Positions 23,010-34,820 of a stretch of 64,000 nt of DNA are shown one piece after another; position 1 is the first letter of the stretch, and every line of letters begins with the position of its first letter. The notes beneath the pieces were generated by a model. That model searched no databases and was not told where the DNA came from. It saw only the letters and a program-made list of their open reading frames with translations. Source of the stretch: Galerina marginata (taxonomy: Eukaryota; Basidiomycota; Agaricomycetes; Agaricales; Galerinaceae); contig JAECYW010000003.1 of the NCBI GenBank assembly GCA_023014335.1, positions 1,612,001 to 1,676,000 on the forward strand, in the 5' to 3' direction. The position numbers and the translations under genes were made by a program.

Positions 23010-24174
23010 TTATCTTCGAGCAACACGAGCGGGGTTGGTTGCAATAAATCTGACGATGGCTCTGAGCCCCGTCTTTAAAGTTTCTGTTATTGTTCGACGT
23101 GAATTGGGGATATGGGTCGTATGTCGGCGGGAGTCTGCATTGTCGTCGAGTTGATTGGGATATGGATCCGGATTTGAATTTAGATTTGGCGAACGTTGAT
23201 GTTTTTTGCGCTTCTGAAGGAAATAGGAAGGCATACCTCCTAGGCCTGATCAATGACCAAGGCACGCGATACATCTCTGCGAGTGCATATAGAATGAGGA
23301 AGGGCCATTCTTGGAGAGCCCATATAGTCATGTCGCGGTTGTTGTCGTTGAGCGCCGGTGACATATACTTGTTCTCTTCGAACTGGGCGTTGAGGTGCAA
23401 GTAATTGAAACTGACATGGGCGGTTGGGCTGTTTAGATAAAAGGAAAGGCGTCAGCGAAAGAAAAGTCGAGGCAAAGGTACGTACACTATGCCGAAAGCC
23501 AGCACCAGATTCATCCTATTTGCGCCGAACTCCAGGTGCCCCCATTGTACCAACGGGCCACGCCGCAGTTCCACAAAGTCGACCTGCTCTAGCATGGCTA
23601 GCATCCAGTATAGAAACCAGTCTGCTGACCGTTCTAGCACCCAGTCTATCAGCTCATTCAACAAGTCCAACAACTTCACTGAGCGAGGGCGGGCTAACAT
23701 GCGATCGGCATGGGGGCTCCTCCCGCATTGGTCGTCACTTGTCTCCCGACCTTCAGATAGCCATGGATGCACTAGATTAGGCAAGAAGGAACGAGCAGGA
23801 GGAGGCGTGCCAGCGCCCGCCCGACCACTGGAGGACCTGCGCACGAGGACTGGCGCAGGAGCGGGCCGGCCATATGATAACTGGGCTTGACTCTGGGCTT
23901 GGGCGCGGAAGGGCGGTTGTAGCAACGGCATTGCTCGATGTGCCTTCCTTGTAGAGAAGAAAGGCCCCGACCGCTGAGAACGATAGTTGCCACCGTATGG
24001 GTTGTGGGTTTCGTTTTGTGGTGACGATGGGTACGGTTGGTGAGAGTTTGAAAGCCAGTGTGAATGCTGACGTCGATGAGCCATGGGCGATGTAGGTAGA
24101 CTGTCAAGGGGTATGTACAGAAGTGACCTGTGTAGGGGATGTGTGGTCTGGGTGTGGACGGTGATAACGGACAT
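23010..24174 (-). CDS. Uncharacterised conserved-type fungal protein
   Basis: Minus-strand gene of three exons. The first ATG in the frame is 24174; a later Met at 24084 (MAHRRQHSHWLSNS) is an alternative start. The N-terminal 130 residues are Ser/Pro/Gln-rich and disordered-looking. The following part looks folded: SVKLLDLLNELIDWVLERSA, DWFLYWMLAMLEQVDFVEL, FGANRMNLVLAFGIV, then after an intron (about 23430-23487) SFNYLHLNAQFEENKYMS, MTIWALQEWPFLILYALAEM. A 54-nt intron (about 23212-23265) then links EMYR to KRKKHQRSPNL, and the protein ends LKTGLRAIVRFIATNPARVA before the stop at 23010. I recognise the general pattern as recurrent in basidiomycete genomes but know no function. Hydrophobic segments are amphipathic rather than clear membrane spans. 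Confidence 0.65.
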
Positions 24175-25931
24175 GGATGAAAACGACACTGGTATGCGTT
24201 GGTTGGATGGGTTTGTTGGTTATGTGAGGTTAGCCGTCCTCATCCGGTATGTTATAATTTCTCGTCCCGATAGAGATTAATGTGGTGCAGCCTGGTGTTT
24301 GGAAAGTGAAAATTTGAAGTGGTGGGGATGACTCGTAGAACGCGGAGAATTGGAATTACATGAAGCCAGGGTAATGATACCAACCTTGCAAGCTTCAGCT
24401 CGAGGTCGGGTAGCCGGGGCAGACGTTGATAGCGTTAATAGAAACGATAATGTAGAGTAAAAGTTGTTGGATTCGACGACAAGTAAGGAGAACAGCACCG
24501 TGTCGAACTGGAAGAAGGTACGGTCAACTTCCAAGGCTACATGCTATAGACTTGGAAGCTGATACAGGGCGACGTTAAGGCCGAGCTGATATCAGGACTG
24601 ATAGGCAACAGGGGCGGGTGGTGCAGAGGAAAGAAAGAGGGCAGGAGGGAGCAGGGGGGATCGAGCTTTGGCGCCTTTTATGTGAGTACGGACGAGCCGT
24701 GCGCCGTGCGCTGGGATTTTTTCTACTGCAGCTGGTTGGATAAACATTCTCGTTCTGGTTCCATTGACCCGAAAGTTGGTATAGGTGGCTCCTTGATAAT
24801 TATCAGGGCTGGCTTGGCGGTGGCGGGAGTCGGGCTGTGCAAGCGTCCCAAGTATTCGGAATATGGGCTGTTCAAACTTCGGACAAGTACATACACAGTA
24901 CCTTATGGATGGATGGATGGATGGAACGGATGGAGTATAACCGGCGCGGTTCCTAGTATCAGGTAACAGCCGGCCTGCAGGAGTACCGAAATGAAAATGG
25001 AGTACCGGCGGTACATACTCCATAAGGTAATGTGGTTCTGATACCGGATTCGGAATAGTCTCTCCTAGCCAGACAGCGATATATGTGATGTGCCCTACGG
25101 ATCTCTGAAATCTGGCCAACTATTTTTGCGCGTAATGACACAGCCCGCGGGGAAACTAATCAATTGTTCTGCGACATGCCAGGTTCTCTTCAGAGCCCCC
25201 CATATTAGGGGTGCCGCAGGCACTGAGGCGCGATACTTTCATCGGAAGTGCCCATGCCAGAATGATGCATGCACTGGGCACTGGCCGAGGCGCAGGTAAG
25301 CTATCGTGAAGCGTACGGTGTACGGGGCAAGTAAACGAAAGGTGTGTAGAAACTACGTGTATTGACCAATGGTTGGTTGTCTCTACGAACTCTCTTCCAA
25401 ACCCTGACCCGCCTAGCTATAGTTTATAGCCACCTAAATTTTGAAATAAAATAAAAATTCCATATGGTGGGGTATTTACGATACAAGTTCTCTATGTATT
25501 CCTCTGCTGTCAAACCGTAAGCAATCTATCTGAATCAGCGGCTTGGGTCTCAGGGAATTGCAACCCCAAGCGGTAGGCTCTCCCCCCTTGCACCTTTCGA
25601 TGCACTGAAGGAGATAACCACCTATATTGCGTTAGTCCTTGGTAAATTGGCTTGGGACCTCGTCCGTATGATAAACTCCTCCCCCTCCGGCGAGAGAATG
25701 ACAACTTGGAGTTTGGCTAACCAGAGTGTATGCAGAAGTCAAATCCAGAACAACCTGCGGTCCCTTTTTGATTCCATGTCATATGGTGAGCAACAGCATT
25801 GCAAGGACAGCATAATTATTAGTAGATTGGGCTGCTTGAACACACCAATGGTTTGCCCTATTGCTTCACTGATATATTTAAGACCACTTAAATGGCTCAC
25901 ATTCCGAGTATGCACCGCATCCTCCTCTGCC
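24175..25931. other. Intergenic between divergent genes
   Basis: Upstream regions of the minus gene at 23010-24174 and of the plus gene at 25932. The frame of the latter is open back to 25647, but those residues are low-confidence. A short ATGG microsatellite is at 24905-24924. Other open frames (24592-25119 minus) lack features. Confidence 0.5.
24905..24924. repeat. ATGG microsatellite
   Basis: Five tandem copies of ATGG, followed by imperfect further units to about 24935. Intergenic. Confidence 0.8.
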
Positions 25932-27468
25932 ATGAACCTCTTGATTGTCCTATTCAGTATCAACTATGCATCCCCCGTCGTTATTAATGGACTAACTCAA
26001 GCAGAAGCTGCTTCTACCACTGGATTGCCCGCCATAAGGGCTGCCGAAATCGATAACAGCCGGACGCTCTATGATATCGTTCACGGCTGTTGCGTGACAC
26101 TCTTCGCGTGTACATGGCTCTCTATACACCCCAACATATGTGCTCCATCCGATAGTGATTGGACCAGTAGAAGACGTCGGTTGAAGACCATGCTTTGCGC
26201 CTTGATTGTCCCAGAACTAGTACTCGTCTGGGCGCTTCGGCAGAGGACTGCCGCCAAGAAGATCGCGGAGAAGCAGAGAGGTCTGTCTTACTCTCGCCTG
26301 ACCGAAACTCTATTGAATCTATTTTTTCTAGAGAAGAAATGGACTCGGTATCACGGCTTCTTTATATCGATGGGCGGCTTCAACTTATTTTGTGACGGAA
26401 AGCAAATCCCGCTTTCCCCGAAACGGCTTGAACAACTAGAGGAGTGTGGTTGGATAGCATGGCCGGAAATTTCAGAACGGGAGATCAAGGATAAAAGCAA
26501 GGGGGACTTTTTATCCAAAGGCATTGCGGTTTCACAAACTGTGTGGTTCGTTGTTCAGTGTATTGCCCGCTTCGAGCAGGGGCTGGCGGTCACGGAGCTA
26601 GAGCTGGTGACTATGGCGTTCGTCGTCCTGAACGTTGCACTGTACTGGGCATGGTGGGACAAACCGCTTGATGTGCGGTGCCCAGTGGATGTGAAAATAA
26701 AGGAGGGCATTACATTACCCCAGGTTGAAGAGTTGTTTTACAGGGATGACAGTAAAAGCGATCCCCCAAATAACCGGTCCAGGCTCCAGTTACCGAGCTT
26801 CCAAATACTAAAAGTGCGTTGTAGCATTTTTCAACGCTTCAAAATGTCTGACAAATGTTTAGCTATCGACTGAGAAGGGGGTCCAACCCACCTATCCAGA
26901 CCAGAACTCCTTTCTACGTAAATTCATGACCTTTATCCATCCTAAAGGGCCGCATGGACGTCTCCATCGGATGATCATCTCGCTTGCTCGGCCTTTCAGC
27001 GACATGCTCTCATCAACCGAGATTCCCCGCGGTGGAGATTGCGTCCCCACATTCTACGCGCCTTCTGGTGATTCCAGGAGCGATTACAGCGACGAATATT
27101 CAATAGCCCTGGGGCTGGGCTTCGCCATTGTGTTCGGACTCTCCCACTGCGTGGGGATTTGGGTGAATTTGTCGGTCCCAACTGAAATCGAGCAGGACAT
27201 CTGGAGGGTCACCGCCATTGTGATAACAGCCGCACCTATTGCATTCCAGCTTCTCGGCGGGTTGGTTTTGGCTCTAGGGAGTCCAGAGCCTGAGCGTCCA
27301 TGGTCAGGGGTGTTTGTGTATGGTTGTTTGGTTATATGGTACTTGATTTTAATAGCTTACATCTTTTCACGGTTTGTGCTCTTGGTGCTGCCCTTGATCT
27401 CGATGCGGGCGCTTCCTGGGAGCGCTTTCGATGACATCTCATGGACTAAATTTCTCCCACACATTTAA
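25932..27468 (+). CDS. Uncharacterised fungal integral membrane protein
   Basis: Two exons joined over the intron 26815-26863 (QILK to LSTEKGVQP). The proposed ATG at 25932 gives MNLLIVLFSINYASP, a signal-peptide-like start; the frame is also open upstream to 25647 but that stretch looks unrelated. The body matches a widespread, unnamed fungal family: LYDIVHGCCVTLFACTWLSI with HPNICAP, a positively charged RRRRLKTMLCALIVPELVLV helix, YHGFFISMGGF, DKSKGDFLSKGIAVSQTVWF, VQCIARFEQGLAVTELELVT, FVVLNVALYWAWWDKPLDV. The second exon adds three or more spans (LGFAIVFGLSHCVGIWVNL, FQLLGGLVLALGS, VIWYLILIAYIFSRFVLLVL). About 495 residues with perhaps eight spans. Relatives often occur in many copies in Agaricomycetes. 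The function is not known and I assign none. Confidence 0.75.
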
Positions 27469-28879
27469 GTCAGACACTTCAACTAGTTATTGAGATTGTA
27501 TCGAGACCACTGACAGTACAGCTTATACTAAGTAGAAATAGAACTACTCGTATGTAGTAGCACGATTCAGCACATGTACCCAACATGTACTTATAGCCAA
27601 ACAAAGTGACCGCGGTTCCAGGCCTAGGAGTTCCCCATGCCCTTGCCGACACCAGACCTTCCAATTCGCCAATGTGGGATGCACATGAATAAATCGGTCT
27701 CTCCGAACAAGTTGTCCTTACTCGATGTTGGATGGCGCGTTGTCGGCCTTAAGCATGAAGACCAAGGCTAAGTTGAACCGAGCGCGAAGTTGTCTAATGG
27801 TAACAAAAGGGACTAAAAAGAAAGTAATAAAATAAAAGCCTTTTTTTGCCTTTTACAAGTTGGAAGACATGGTCCAGAATTCACCCGCCTCGAATCACAA
27901 GTTAAAATGACACACTTAAGCCAGAATACACGACTTATTCAGAGTTGCCCTCCACGAGCCGAAGGTCGGACGAATAGCAGATGGTCAGTTACTCATGATC
28001 AAGATAACCATCGAGCTATGATGGATAGATTTAAAAAGAGAGGTGCCAATCGGATTTTGCACGGAGTTCCTAGCAGGTGCGGAGACATTAAGTGCTGAAC
28101 AAAGATAAAGCGAGTAAAGAAAGCCGGACTCTCAATTCACTTGTGGTCTAAGTATATAGTCAGCTGCGGGGAACCTTCTCACACGAACCTCCACGTGAAG
28201 TCGACGGATGGTCGGTACGACTGTAGATTTTGAACAGGATCCAAGGAGTGGTCAAAAAATGGTTGAACCGCCAGACTGGTCCAAACTCTCCAGACAGACG
28301 AGTCGCCCGAGAAGGTGGCGAGAGAAAAAGTCGTACTTTGAGATTCCGGTACGATTGCGTGAATGACTTGTTGGAGGCGAGGAAAATCAATTATGCACAG
28401 CAACTATCAGCGAATCAGAGATGAGGGGTTAGTTGTTCCCGGTGGAGAGATGGCCGGCTCTTTGTATTTGATGTTGTCACAGAGCTAAGACGCGAAGACG
28501 GGTAGTAGGAGACATTGCGCTGGGGAGCCGAAAGAAGATCGCAATCGCCAAGAAACTGCAGCAGTAAGTGCCTATCGATACGTCTACCCAAGAACGTAAG
28601 CCCGTCAAGCCATACCAAATCGATGCCACATCTCTCGCAAAGACCTATTCATGGCACACGAGTTAGACTCATGACCATAAAGTCGCTGAAAATAGCACGC
28701 GACCGCGAGAGACCGGGTATTAAGAATAGAAAACTCCAGTTATTTATGGCATTTCGCAACCTTTCTTCGGGAGAGGATCAAAGTAACACCTGGCAAAGTT
28801 GCCCGAACGCAGTAGATTCGTCCACACCGGTGGGCCGTCGGGGCAGAAATGGGGTTGAGTGTTCGCATGTATCCGAGGT

Positions 28880-29366
28880 TCAGAAAGAAGGAAACAAGAC
28901 CGAAGGTTTTTTCGCTTTCGGCACCCCGGTCTCGATGTCCTCGATGTTCTCAGAAGCCTTCTGAGGTGGTAATTTCCAGTATTGTTGATTAAATTCCGAG
29001 AGAACAAGGTCAGACAAAGTCTTCTTGCGCGTAATCCGAGGAATAACTGTGACGTTGTTGGGTATTTGTGTGGCAGTTAGCGACTGGACACCGTGCCTCC
29101 GAGGGTGTATTACTTCCACAGTGGGATGCTATGCGAAAGAAAGAAATGGCATCATAGGTAGCGATCATGAAAAAATTGACAGCTCCAAGCTCTAGAGTAA
29201 GCCAATCGCAGGTGGGTGAAAATTGCCAACTGAAGGTTAGCAGCCAGATGGGTAAAGTAATTAGCGACGTATTGCCCATACATAGATTGAAAACGCCTAA
29301 AATAGAGAAGTTCGAGAACGACCGAGAAAAGCAGATAGCACGGGGTAGCCCACAAGAACTAGACAT
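28880..29366 (-). pseudogene. Possible partial or decayed membrane-protein gene
   Basis: Two neighbouring minus-strand frames suggest coding origin: a hydrophobic stretch (29140-29366) and a charged tail (28880-29133) separated by a typical acceptor with a pyrimidine tract. No ATG-led first exon or family match could be found, and frames do not join cleanly. It is listed because the composition differs from the surrounding AT-rich DNA; it may be no gene at all. Confidence 0.22.
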
Positions 29367-30193
29367 TCAAGCAAGTGACATATCGCCTGAAAGTTATCAT
29401 CGCCAGCCGAAGGTAATTTAAATAGACAGGCCGATAGGACAGAAATCATGTGTCAGAATTCGAGAGGAAATGCGAAACCAGTCCGTTATGGATCCTTTTC
29501 GGTTCACGATGACGATTTATAGGACTACGACACTGTTAAAAATACTCTGGAGAGGTCGCGAACGGAGACTCACGGAGATATAATAGGTTGAGACGACAGG
29601 GAAAGCTCCACACTATCGAGGTGGAACATGTAGCGGAGCATGGTTTGAACTACTTGTGTCGTCATCATTTGGCTGAGGTGCATGCTCAGTAGGACGAGTA
29701 TCACAACTCGCAATAACACACAATCGAGAAGCTTAAAACCTAGAATTTACGAACAGGAGGGTTTGGCCGAGTTGGTGGTTGTGGGAGGAAGTGTAGAGTT
29801 TGGAATGAATGCCCTTCTGCGCCCAAGAGTCCCACCTCGGATTCCCACGTGGCCTTCTTGGATGATAGAATTCGAAAAGTTCCGCCGTCATAGGGAGTAA
29901 AAATGAGACGAAGACAAGATAGGCTTACAGAGCTGCAGAGGGTTCGAGACCGTAGAGGCTAAGACCCTTCGAGCTCCCGTCATGTTGTGGAGGAGTTACG
30001 ATGATGCGGTGGTCGCGGCACGCAGCAGACAACCGGGGAGCGCTTTACAACGGACAGTCAGGGCACATTTCAGCGGTGGCCATGGGATTCTGCAATAAAA
30101 GATTTTTATGTAGCCTCCAGGGGCTAAAGTTGTGGCGTCTTTTGAGACCGTGCCAGACTTTGAAGCGAAATATTTATTTTATATTGTCTGAAG

Positions 30194-30203
30194 CTATATA
30201 TAT
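30194..30203 (+). promoter_or_regulatory. Candidate TATA element of the UBL3-like gene
   Basis: TATATATATA about 100 nt before the ATG at 30301, followed by a CT-rich leader. Inferred from position and sequence only. Confidence 0.4.
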
Positions 30204-30300
30204 ACAACACTCTGTTCCTTGATTCCGTCTTTTCCCCCTTCTTCATCCTGCCACACCACCTCCAACCTCTTTGTCTTTCTCGTCGCTGCTCACAGCGACC

Positions 30301-31637
30301 ATGACGACGACGACGACCAACGAAATGTCTCAAAACGACATTTCCATACCAGTAGTCGTCGAGAACACCGACAGCTCATCGTCACCGCTGGATGCTCCAA
30401 ACCCTGCATTTGCGGCACCTCTCGCTGGCCATGATATTGTTCCCTCTTCAACGCGTACCTCATTCACCCGCGTTGACCACGACGACGAAAACCAACTCCG
30501 ATTGCGGCAGTCGACATCACACGACCCAGCACCTACTCAACCTGCCCCTACCCTTCCCACACCACAAGATGTCACCGATGACCAGGAGGTCAACCAAACC
30601 ACACCTCCCCTGACGTCAACACCCTCGCAAGAGCAACCGTTACTCAAACTCGAGGTGCCAACACAACCAGAGGTGGCGGTGGACGAGCTCGTGCCTCAAA
30701 TGCCTCAGACATATCTTACTTTCTTGCTTATTTCTGGGAAACGGCGGACTATGTCATTTGAGCCCGAAACAGCAATTGGCAGGGTCAAGGAGTTGGTATG
30801 GAATTCGTGGCCAGCTGGTGCGCCTTTCCTGTGACTTGCGTTCAAAGTCAATTTATTGACAAGGCGGCTTTATTTCTACCTGTATCCGTTGCGTTTCATC
30901 CGCGCTACGGAATGTCATAGACTGGCAAGACGATCGCCCGCCCGCACCCTCCTATCTCCGGGTTTTGTACCTCGGCAGAATGCTGCAGGACGACGAAACT
31001 CTGACAAGTGAGCCCACTTCCCTTCAATTTCGCTTCGACATTTTCCTTGCCTTCTCCAACTGCGCCGTATCTTTCTTATCTGCTCATTGACCTATATCAT
31101 CTCGGCGTATGGTCATGAGACCCGCCGCCCAACTCAGGCCGTCTCCTGCCAGGTCACCATTTAGAGTTTGATGACGGGGCGTTCAGAAAGTACCATATCT
31201 AACACCTGCCATCGAGTGCCAATTCATGTTTGATTATCCCTGATCCCAATCTGGTTGTGACCATGCCTAATTCCACCTTCACATTCCCATTATTTCTCGC
31301 CCACGTCTCGTTTCAGTACACTGATTGCCACGCCGAAATAGAACTCAAGCTATCCACATACACTCCACCACAGACGCCTTCATCAACCACACCACCCGGG
31401 CCGGTACCAACCATTATGCACTTGTCGATCCGGCCTTATGCCCCTCCCAATGAAGGCGAAACGTTCAAGAAGAAGAAGAGACGGACTCAAGACGGTCAGT
31501 CTATTATTTTATCTTCGTTTTATTTCGAGTTTGCCCCTGATGGCGTTCCTACCGACTTACCAGTAGACGGTTCGGGTAGCAATGCCCCTAACGATCAAGT
31601 CGACGATACTGGATGCTGCCGATGCATCATCTGCTGA
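30301..31637 (+). CDS. UBL3/MUB-like membrane-anchored ubiquitin-fold protein
   Basis: Four exons (30301-30817, 30921-31007, 31342-31494, 31564-31637; 831 nt) encode 276 residues. The ATG at 30301 is the first in frame. Residues 1-140 are a Ser/Thr/Pro/Gln-rich disordered region. The ubiquitin-like fold follows: LTFLLISGKRRTMSFEPETA, IGRVKELVWNSWP, then DWQDDRPPAPSYLRVLYLG, RMLQDDETLTKL, and VPTIMHLSIRPYAP. The chain ends CCRCIIC: the last four residues, CIIC, fit a CaaX prenylation box and the neighbouring cysteines could be palmitoylated, as in animal UBL3 and plant MUB proteins (Rad60-SLD_2 type fold). There is no C-terminal diglycine, so it is an anchored fold rather than a conjugated modifier; UBL3 relatives sort proteins into vesicles or recruit E2 enzymes. 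The second intron, 334 nt, is unusually long for this locus. Confidence 0.88.
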
Positions 31638-32901
31638 ATATTCCCTCGGGAGTTTGAAGGCTCCTCCGCAAATGCATGACTGTGCTTCAAGACTACAATC
31701 TTCCTGGCACTCCAGTCTCTTTACTATTCGCCTCTGCTTCCTTCTGGGTCCTTACCCCTTGATCAAACATCCTGATTCCGCGGTTTTCCTTGCTCTGGTC
31801 GAAACGCTAGTGCTGCTATTCTCAACCCCACACCCACTTCCGTCCCAGCATGACGCCAGGCAATTCATTTTACCCTCTTACTTGACATCGACCTCAACCT
31901 CGCCCATCCACTTTATCAACACGCTCCCTACCTAATTCTCATAGCTCTTCTTCCCTTCTTCGTAGCATCATGTACCAGTATAATGCACACATCAGCACTC
32001 CACCTTTCAGCTCTTTTTTTGGCGACAGAGACTGTACTTGATAATCTTTAGGATTCTTTGGGTCTCGACGCTCAGATCTTACTCGCAAAGTTACGAACAC
32101 CAGCGTTGAAAAGACCTCACACGGATGGGTTGATCATCATCTATTCGAATCCCTACCACGCCCATCCGTCATGTTAGGCCTCTGCCCCCTGATCAGAATC
32201 AGGGATTTGCGACGATACTGCGCACCGTGCCTTTTCTCAGAGTTCCTTCACAGGCGAAATCGCGATATGGAATACTTATCGTGTCCTGTCACGAGCACAT
32301 CTGTCCTGTCGTTCGTGCCGCGATGGTCCGAACCGCGCGAAGGAGAGAAAAGAAGAGAAGATCTGTACGGGTTTGACAGCGTAAATCGCGCTGCTCGTCC
32401 AATTCATTACCGACGTCAATCACCCTCTCCCGATGTCGACTGCTCCCGCCAGCGCTGATGCTCGGACCCACTAAGCCTAAATATTATGGTTTTTTAATTA
32501 ATCACCAGGTGCCACCCAGTAGGGATTTGAGTGTATCACGACCGAGTCATGGTCGAATCATGGCCTATTCGACCGGAGGAAGCCATTGGCGCGTATTACG
32601 AAGCCTTTTTATGCGGCGGGAGACATCGAGGATCAGGCAAAGTCATAAACGGTACATGAGACGGAAGACTTTAGATTGAAACGAGCTCACTCTCTTTCAA
32701 GCGTCGTTTTACTTACAGGGTTATATTGAATTCGGGATTAGGTCCAAATTTCATTTGTTTTATTACGGTGCACGTGCCTTCAACTAATTAGATCGCGTCT
32801 GATCGCGTCTGATCGCGTGCGTAATGCCAGGCCTTTCAACCGCGCCTCTGCTGCCCTACGAATAATCACGTGGTCGACGCGTCTGTGTCACATGAATTTC
32901 A
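31638..32901. other. Intergenic, mostly UTR and unassigned
   Basis: Downstream of the UBL3-like gene and upstream of the first FunK1 gene. Open frames at 31582-31935 and 32171-32679 show no features. A 10-bp tandem repeat lies at 32791-32818 and a CACGTG at 32867-32872. Confidence 0.5.
32791..32818. repeat. Tandem 10-bp repeat GATCGCGTCT
   Basis: Two full copies and one near-complete copy (GATCGCGT) of a CpG-containing 10-mer, about 85 nt upstream of the FunK1 gene start. Confidence 0.85.
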
Positions 32902-34029
32902 ATGATCAATGTGCCCCTTTCCGAGTTCCAGCAATTGGCAAGTTACAACCACGTCTTCAATCGCCTTTTAAGTTTCACCGATTTAGGAGACGCGCCTCCT
33001 TCGTTAGCAATAAATCCAGATAACGGCGCTTCTTTTCCAACACAGAACCTCTTTGGAAAAATTACTGGCTTTCGGTTAATGAACTCCAAGTCGTCATGCG
33101 AATACGTCAATGCTCTCGCGGACGCCATGGAGGGTAAGCGATGTTTATTGACATTGGAGCCTTCAAGTCTTAATACATCTTTTCAGCCCACGAATGCGCG
33201 CTTCGTAATAAAATCCTTCACCGCGACATTAACTCAGGTAACATGGTCATTACGAATGAAGGAAGCGGTCTCCTGATTGACTGGGGTTTCCGCCTTAATT
33301 TGTCAGTGAAACCTGAAGGAGCAAGGCGACCTGAGCGAACAGTGCGTTCCCGTCATCTATCTTTTTCCCTGTGAATAATGGCCGAACCCACCTTACTAGG
33401 GAACCTGGCAATTTATGCCAATGCCCTCCCTAACTTTTAATCCAGTTAAGGTGCAAGATATCGATATAAACGACGACCAAGAATCGTTTCTCTATGTCCT
33501 GTCTTGGATAGCTTTGCTTTATACTAAACATTCCCAACTGAATTCATTACCAACACTTCTCAAGGACTACGACGACTACAATGTCAACTATTTCGGCAAA
33601 ATAACAGGAGGACAGTACAAGCGCTATTTCCTTGCCACGGGGCTCTCAGAACTAGAATTCACAGACCGGCCGTCCCTCGGTGCGCTTATCGACGAACTTC
33701 GACTCCATTTTCATGATCTTCGCACTCTGTCGACGCCCACTCAAGAAGACAAGGACGACCTTGAAGAGATGAAGAGAATTGGAAAGTTTACATGGTATCA
33801 ACGCGATAAAATATACAAGCATGAACTCCTCGTACAACGCCTGAATAATCGGAAGTGGCTTGTAGAGACCTTCAGAAAGCACCTCGCCACGGGATCATGG
33901 CCAAAGGATGATGCAGCAGAGCTCAACAGTAGTTTCCTTGTCTCTGACATGACTGAATTTACAGATCTCAGGCTCGAACGTTGGTCATGGAATGGGACGA
34001 GAAACTTAAAGAGAGGGCGGCCAGGCTAG
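32902..34029 (+). CDS. FunK1-type kinase, N-lobe missing (copy A)
   Basis: FunK1 is a kinase family expanded in multicellular basidiomycetes. ATG at 32902 (MINVPLSEFQQLA). The first exon reaches the segment before the catalytic loop (CEYVNALADAMEAHECAL, joined over the 33134-33186 intron). Then come the catalytic loop ILHRDINSGNMVIT and the metal-binding LLIDWGF, the typical FunK1 linker ARRPERT, and after the intron 33343-33400 GTWQFM. The C-lobe continues with SFLYVLSWIALLYT, TDRPSLGALIDELRLHFHD and RKWLVETFRKHLATGSWP. The frame stops at 34029; further splicing to 34114 is possible (ending CLIPTHG). No glycine-rich loop or ATP-binding lysine region precedes the start, so the coding region is shorter than usual for the family and may be inactive. 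A tail-to-tail paralogue follows at 34821. Confidence 0.75.
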
Positions 34030-34820
34030 CGAGTGGGTGTCTGGTAAGTCAGACCCCATGCAGCCAACTTTATTGCTACTAACTTTGGCATTGACAGATC
34101 CCGACTCATGGATAACAATTCTTCATCCCCTTGCCCACATTATTTGGGTCGCATAGGATTCACAAACTCTGTCAAATGGAATGATGGTGCATAATTCTTG
34201 TATTCTGTTCGATTTACTGAGCCAGCGACTTCGACGCTTTCATCGCCTATAGGCGGGCGTCGTGGTCTTGATCAAACCGGATGATTATAATTAAAAAACA
34301 TTGGGTTAAGCCAAAGCTGAAGAACTTAAGCAATCTGCGGAAGGTGATTTGCCTCATAGCCCTATGTTTCTCCGACGGATTATAGGCGCCTAAATGAGGT
34401 TTAAGTAATAATTATATTTTTATATAATAGTTTTTGAGTACATGCTAAAATACAGGGTACACAAGATATGGATGGAATCACAATGGTATCGTATGCTACA
34501 TTAGATTTGAAATCGAGATTGGATAGACTGAGACGATGCCTAGAACGACGAATCACGAATCCTTCTCAGAACCGCACCAGTCACCTCCTTGCGAGCTGGT
34601 TCTTCTCAAGCTACCTGCATTGAAGCCAGCAGCGAGAGAACGAGAGCTGCCAGCTCCAGAACTGGCTTCCCGGGGTCTGTTTCGGGGATCCTGGATACAT
34701 ACGCGCCATTTGACAATGGCGAACTCGCCGCACGGGAGTTGGCTCCGCTAGAAAGCTTCTGCGACACGTTACTTCCCATCCGATCCTCCAAAATCCACTT
34801 GATATGACGAGTGATTCTGC
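34030..34820. other. Intergenic between the convergent FunK1 pair
   Basis: Lies between the 3' ends of two FunK1 genes. AT-rich around 34280-34520. A short off-frame open stretch (34536-34807) has no features. No terminal repeats were noticed. Confidence 0.45.

Larger units (their letters stand above)
27469..30300. other. Gene-poor 2.8-kb stretch with possible unplaced minus-strand exons
   Basis: No gene could be established. On minus, a frame around 28880-29135 reads like a hydrophilic C-terminal tail (LTATQIPNNVTVIPRITRKK, ending at 28880) preceded by a good acceptor (pyrimidine tract then CATAG near 29133), and the frame 29140-29366 is hydrophobic (SLITLPIWLLTFSW). Near 29616-29660 another tail-like frame follows an acceptor. 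These could be exons of a membrane protein that I cannot assemble, or decayed copies. A candidate TATA box for the next gene lies at 30194-30203. Confidence 0.3.

Noticed and set aside
24592..25119. 175-codon minus-strand open frame with Pro/Arg-rich composition
   Set aside because: No ATG-consistent family features or introns; lies in upstream DNA of a plus-strand gene.
29940..29952. GGTTCGAGACC resembling a tRNA B-box
   Set aside because: No A-box at the right distance and no cloverleaf can be drawn around it.
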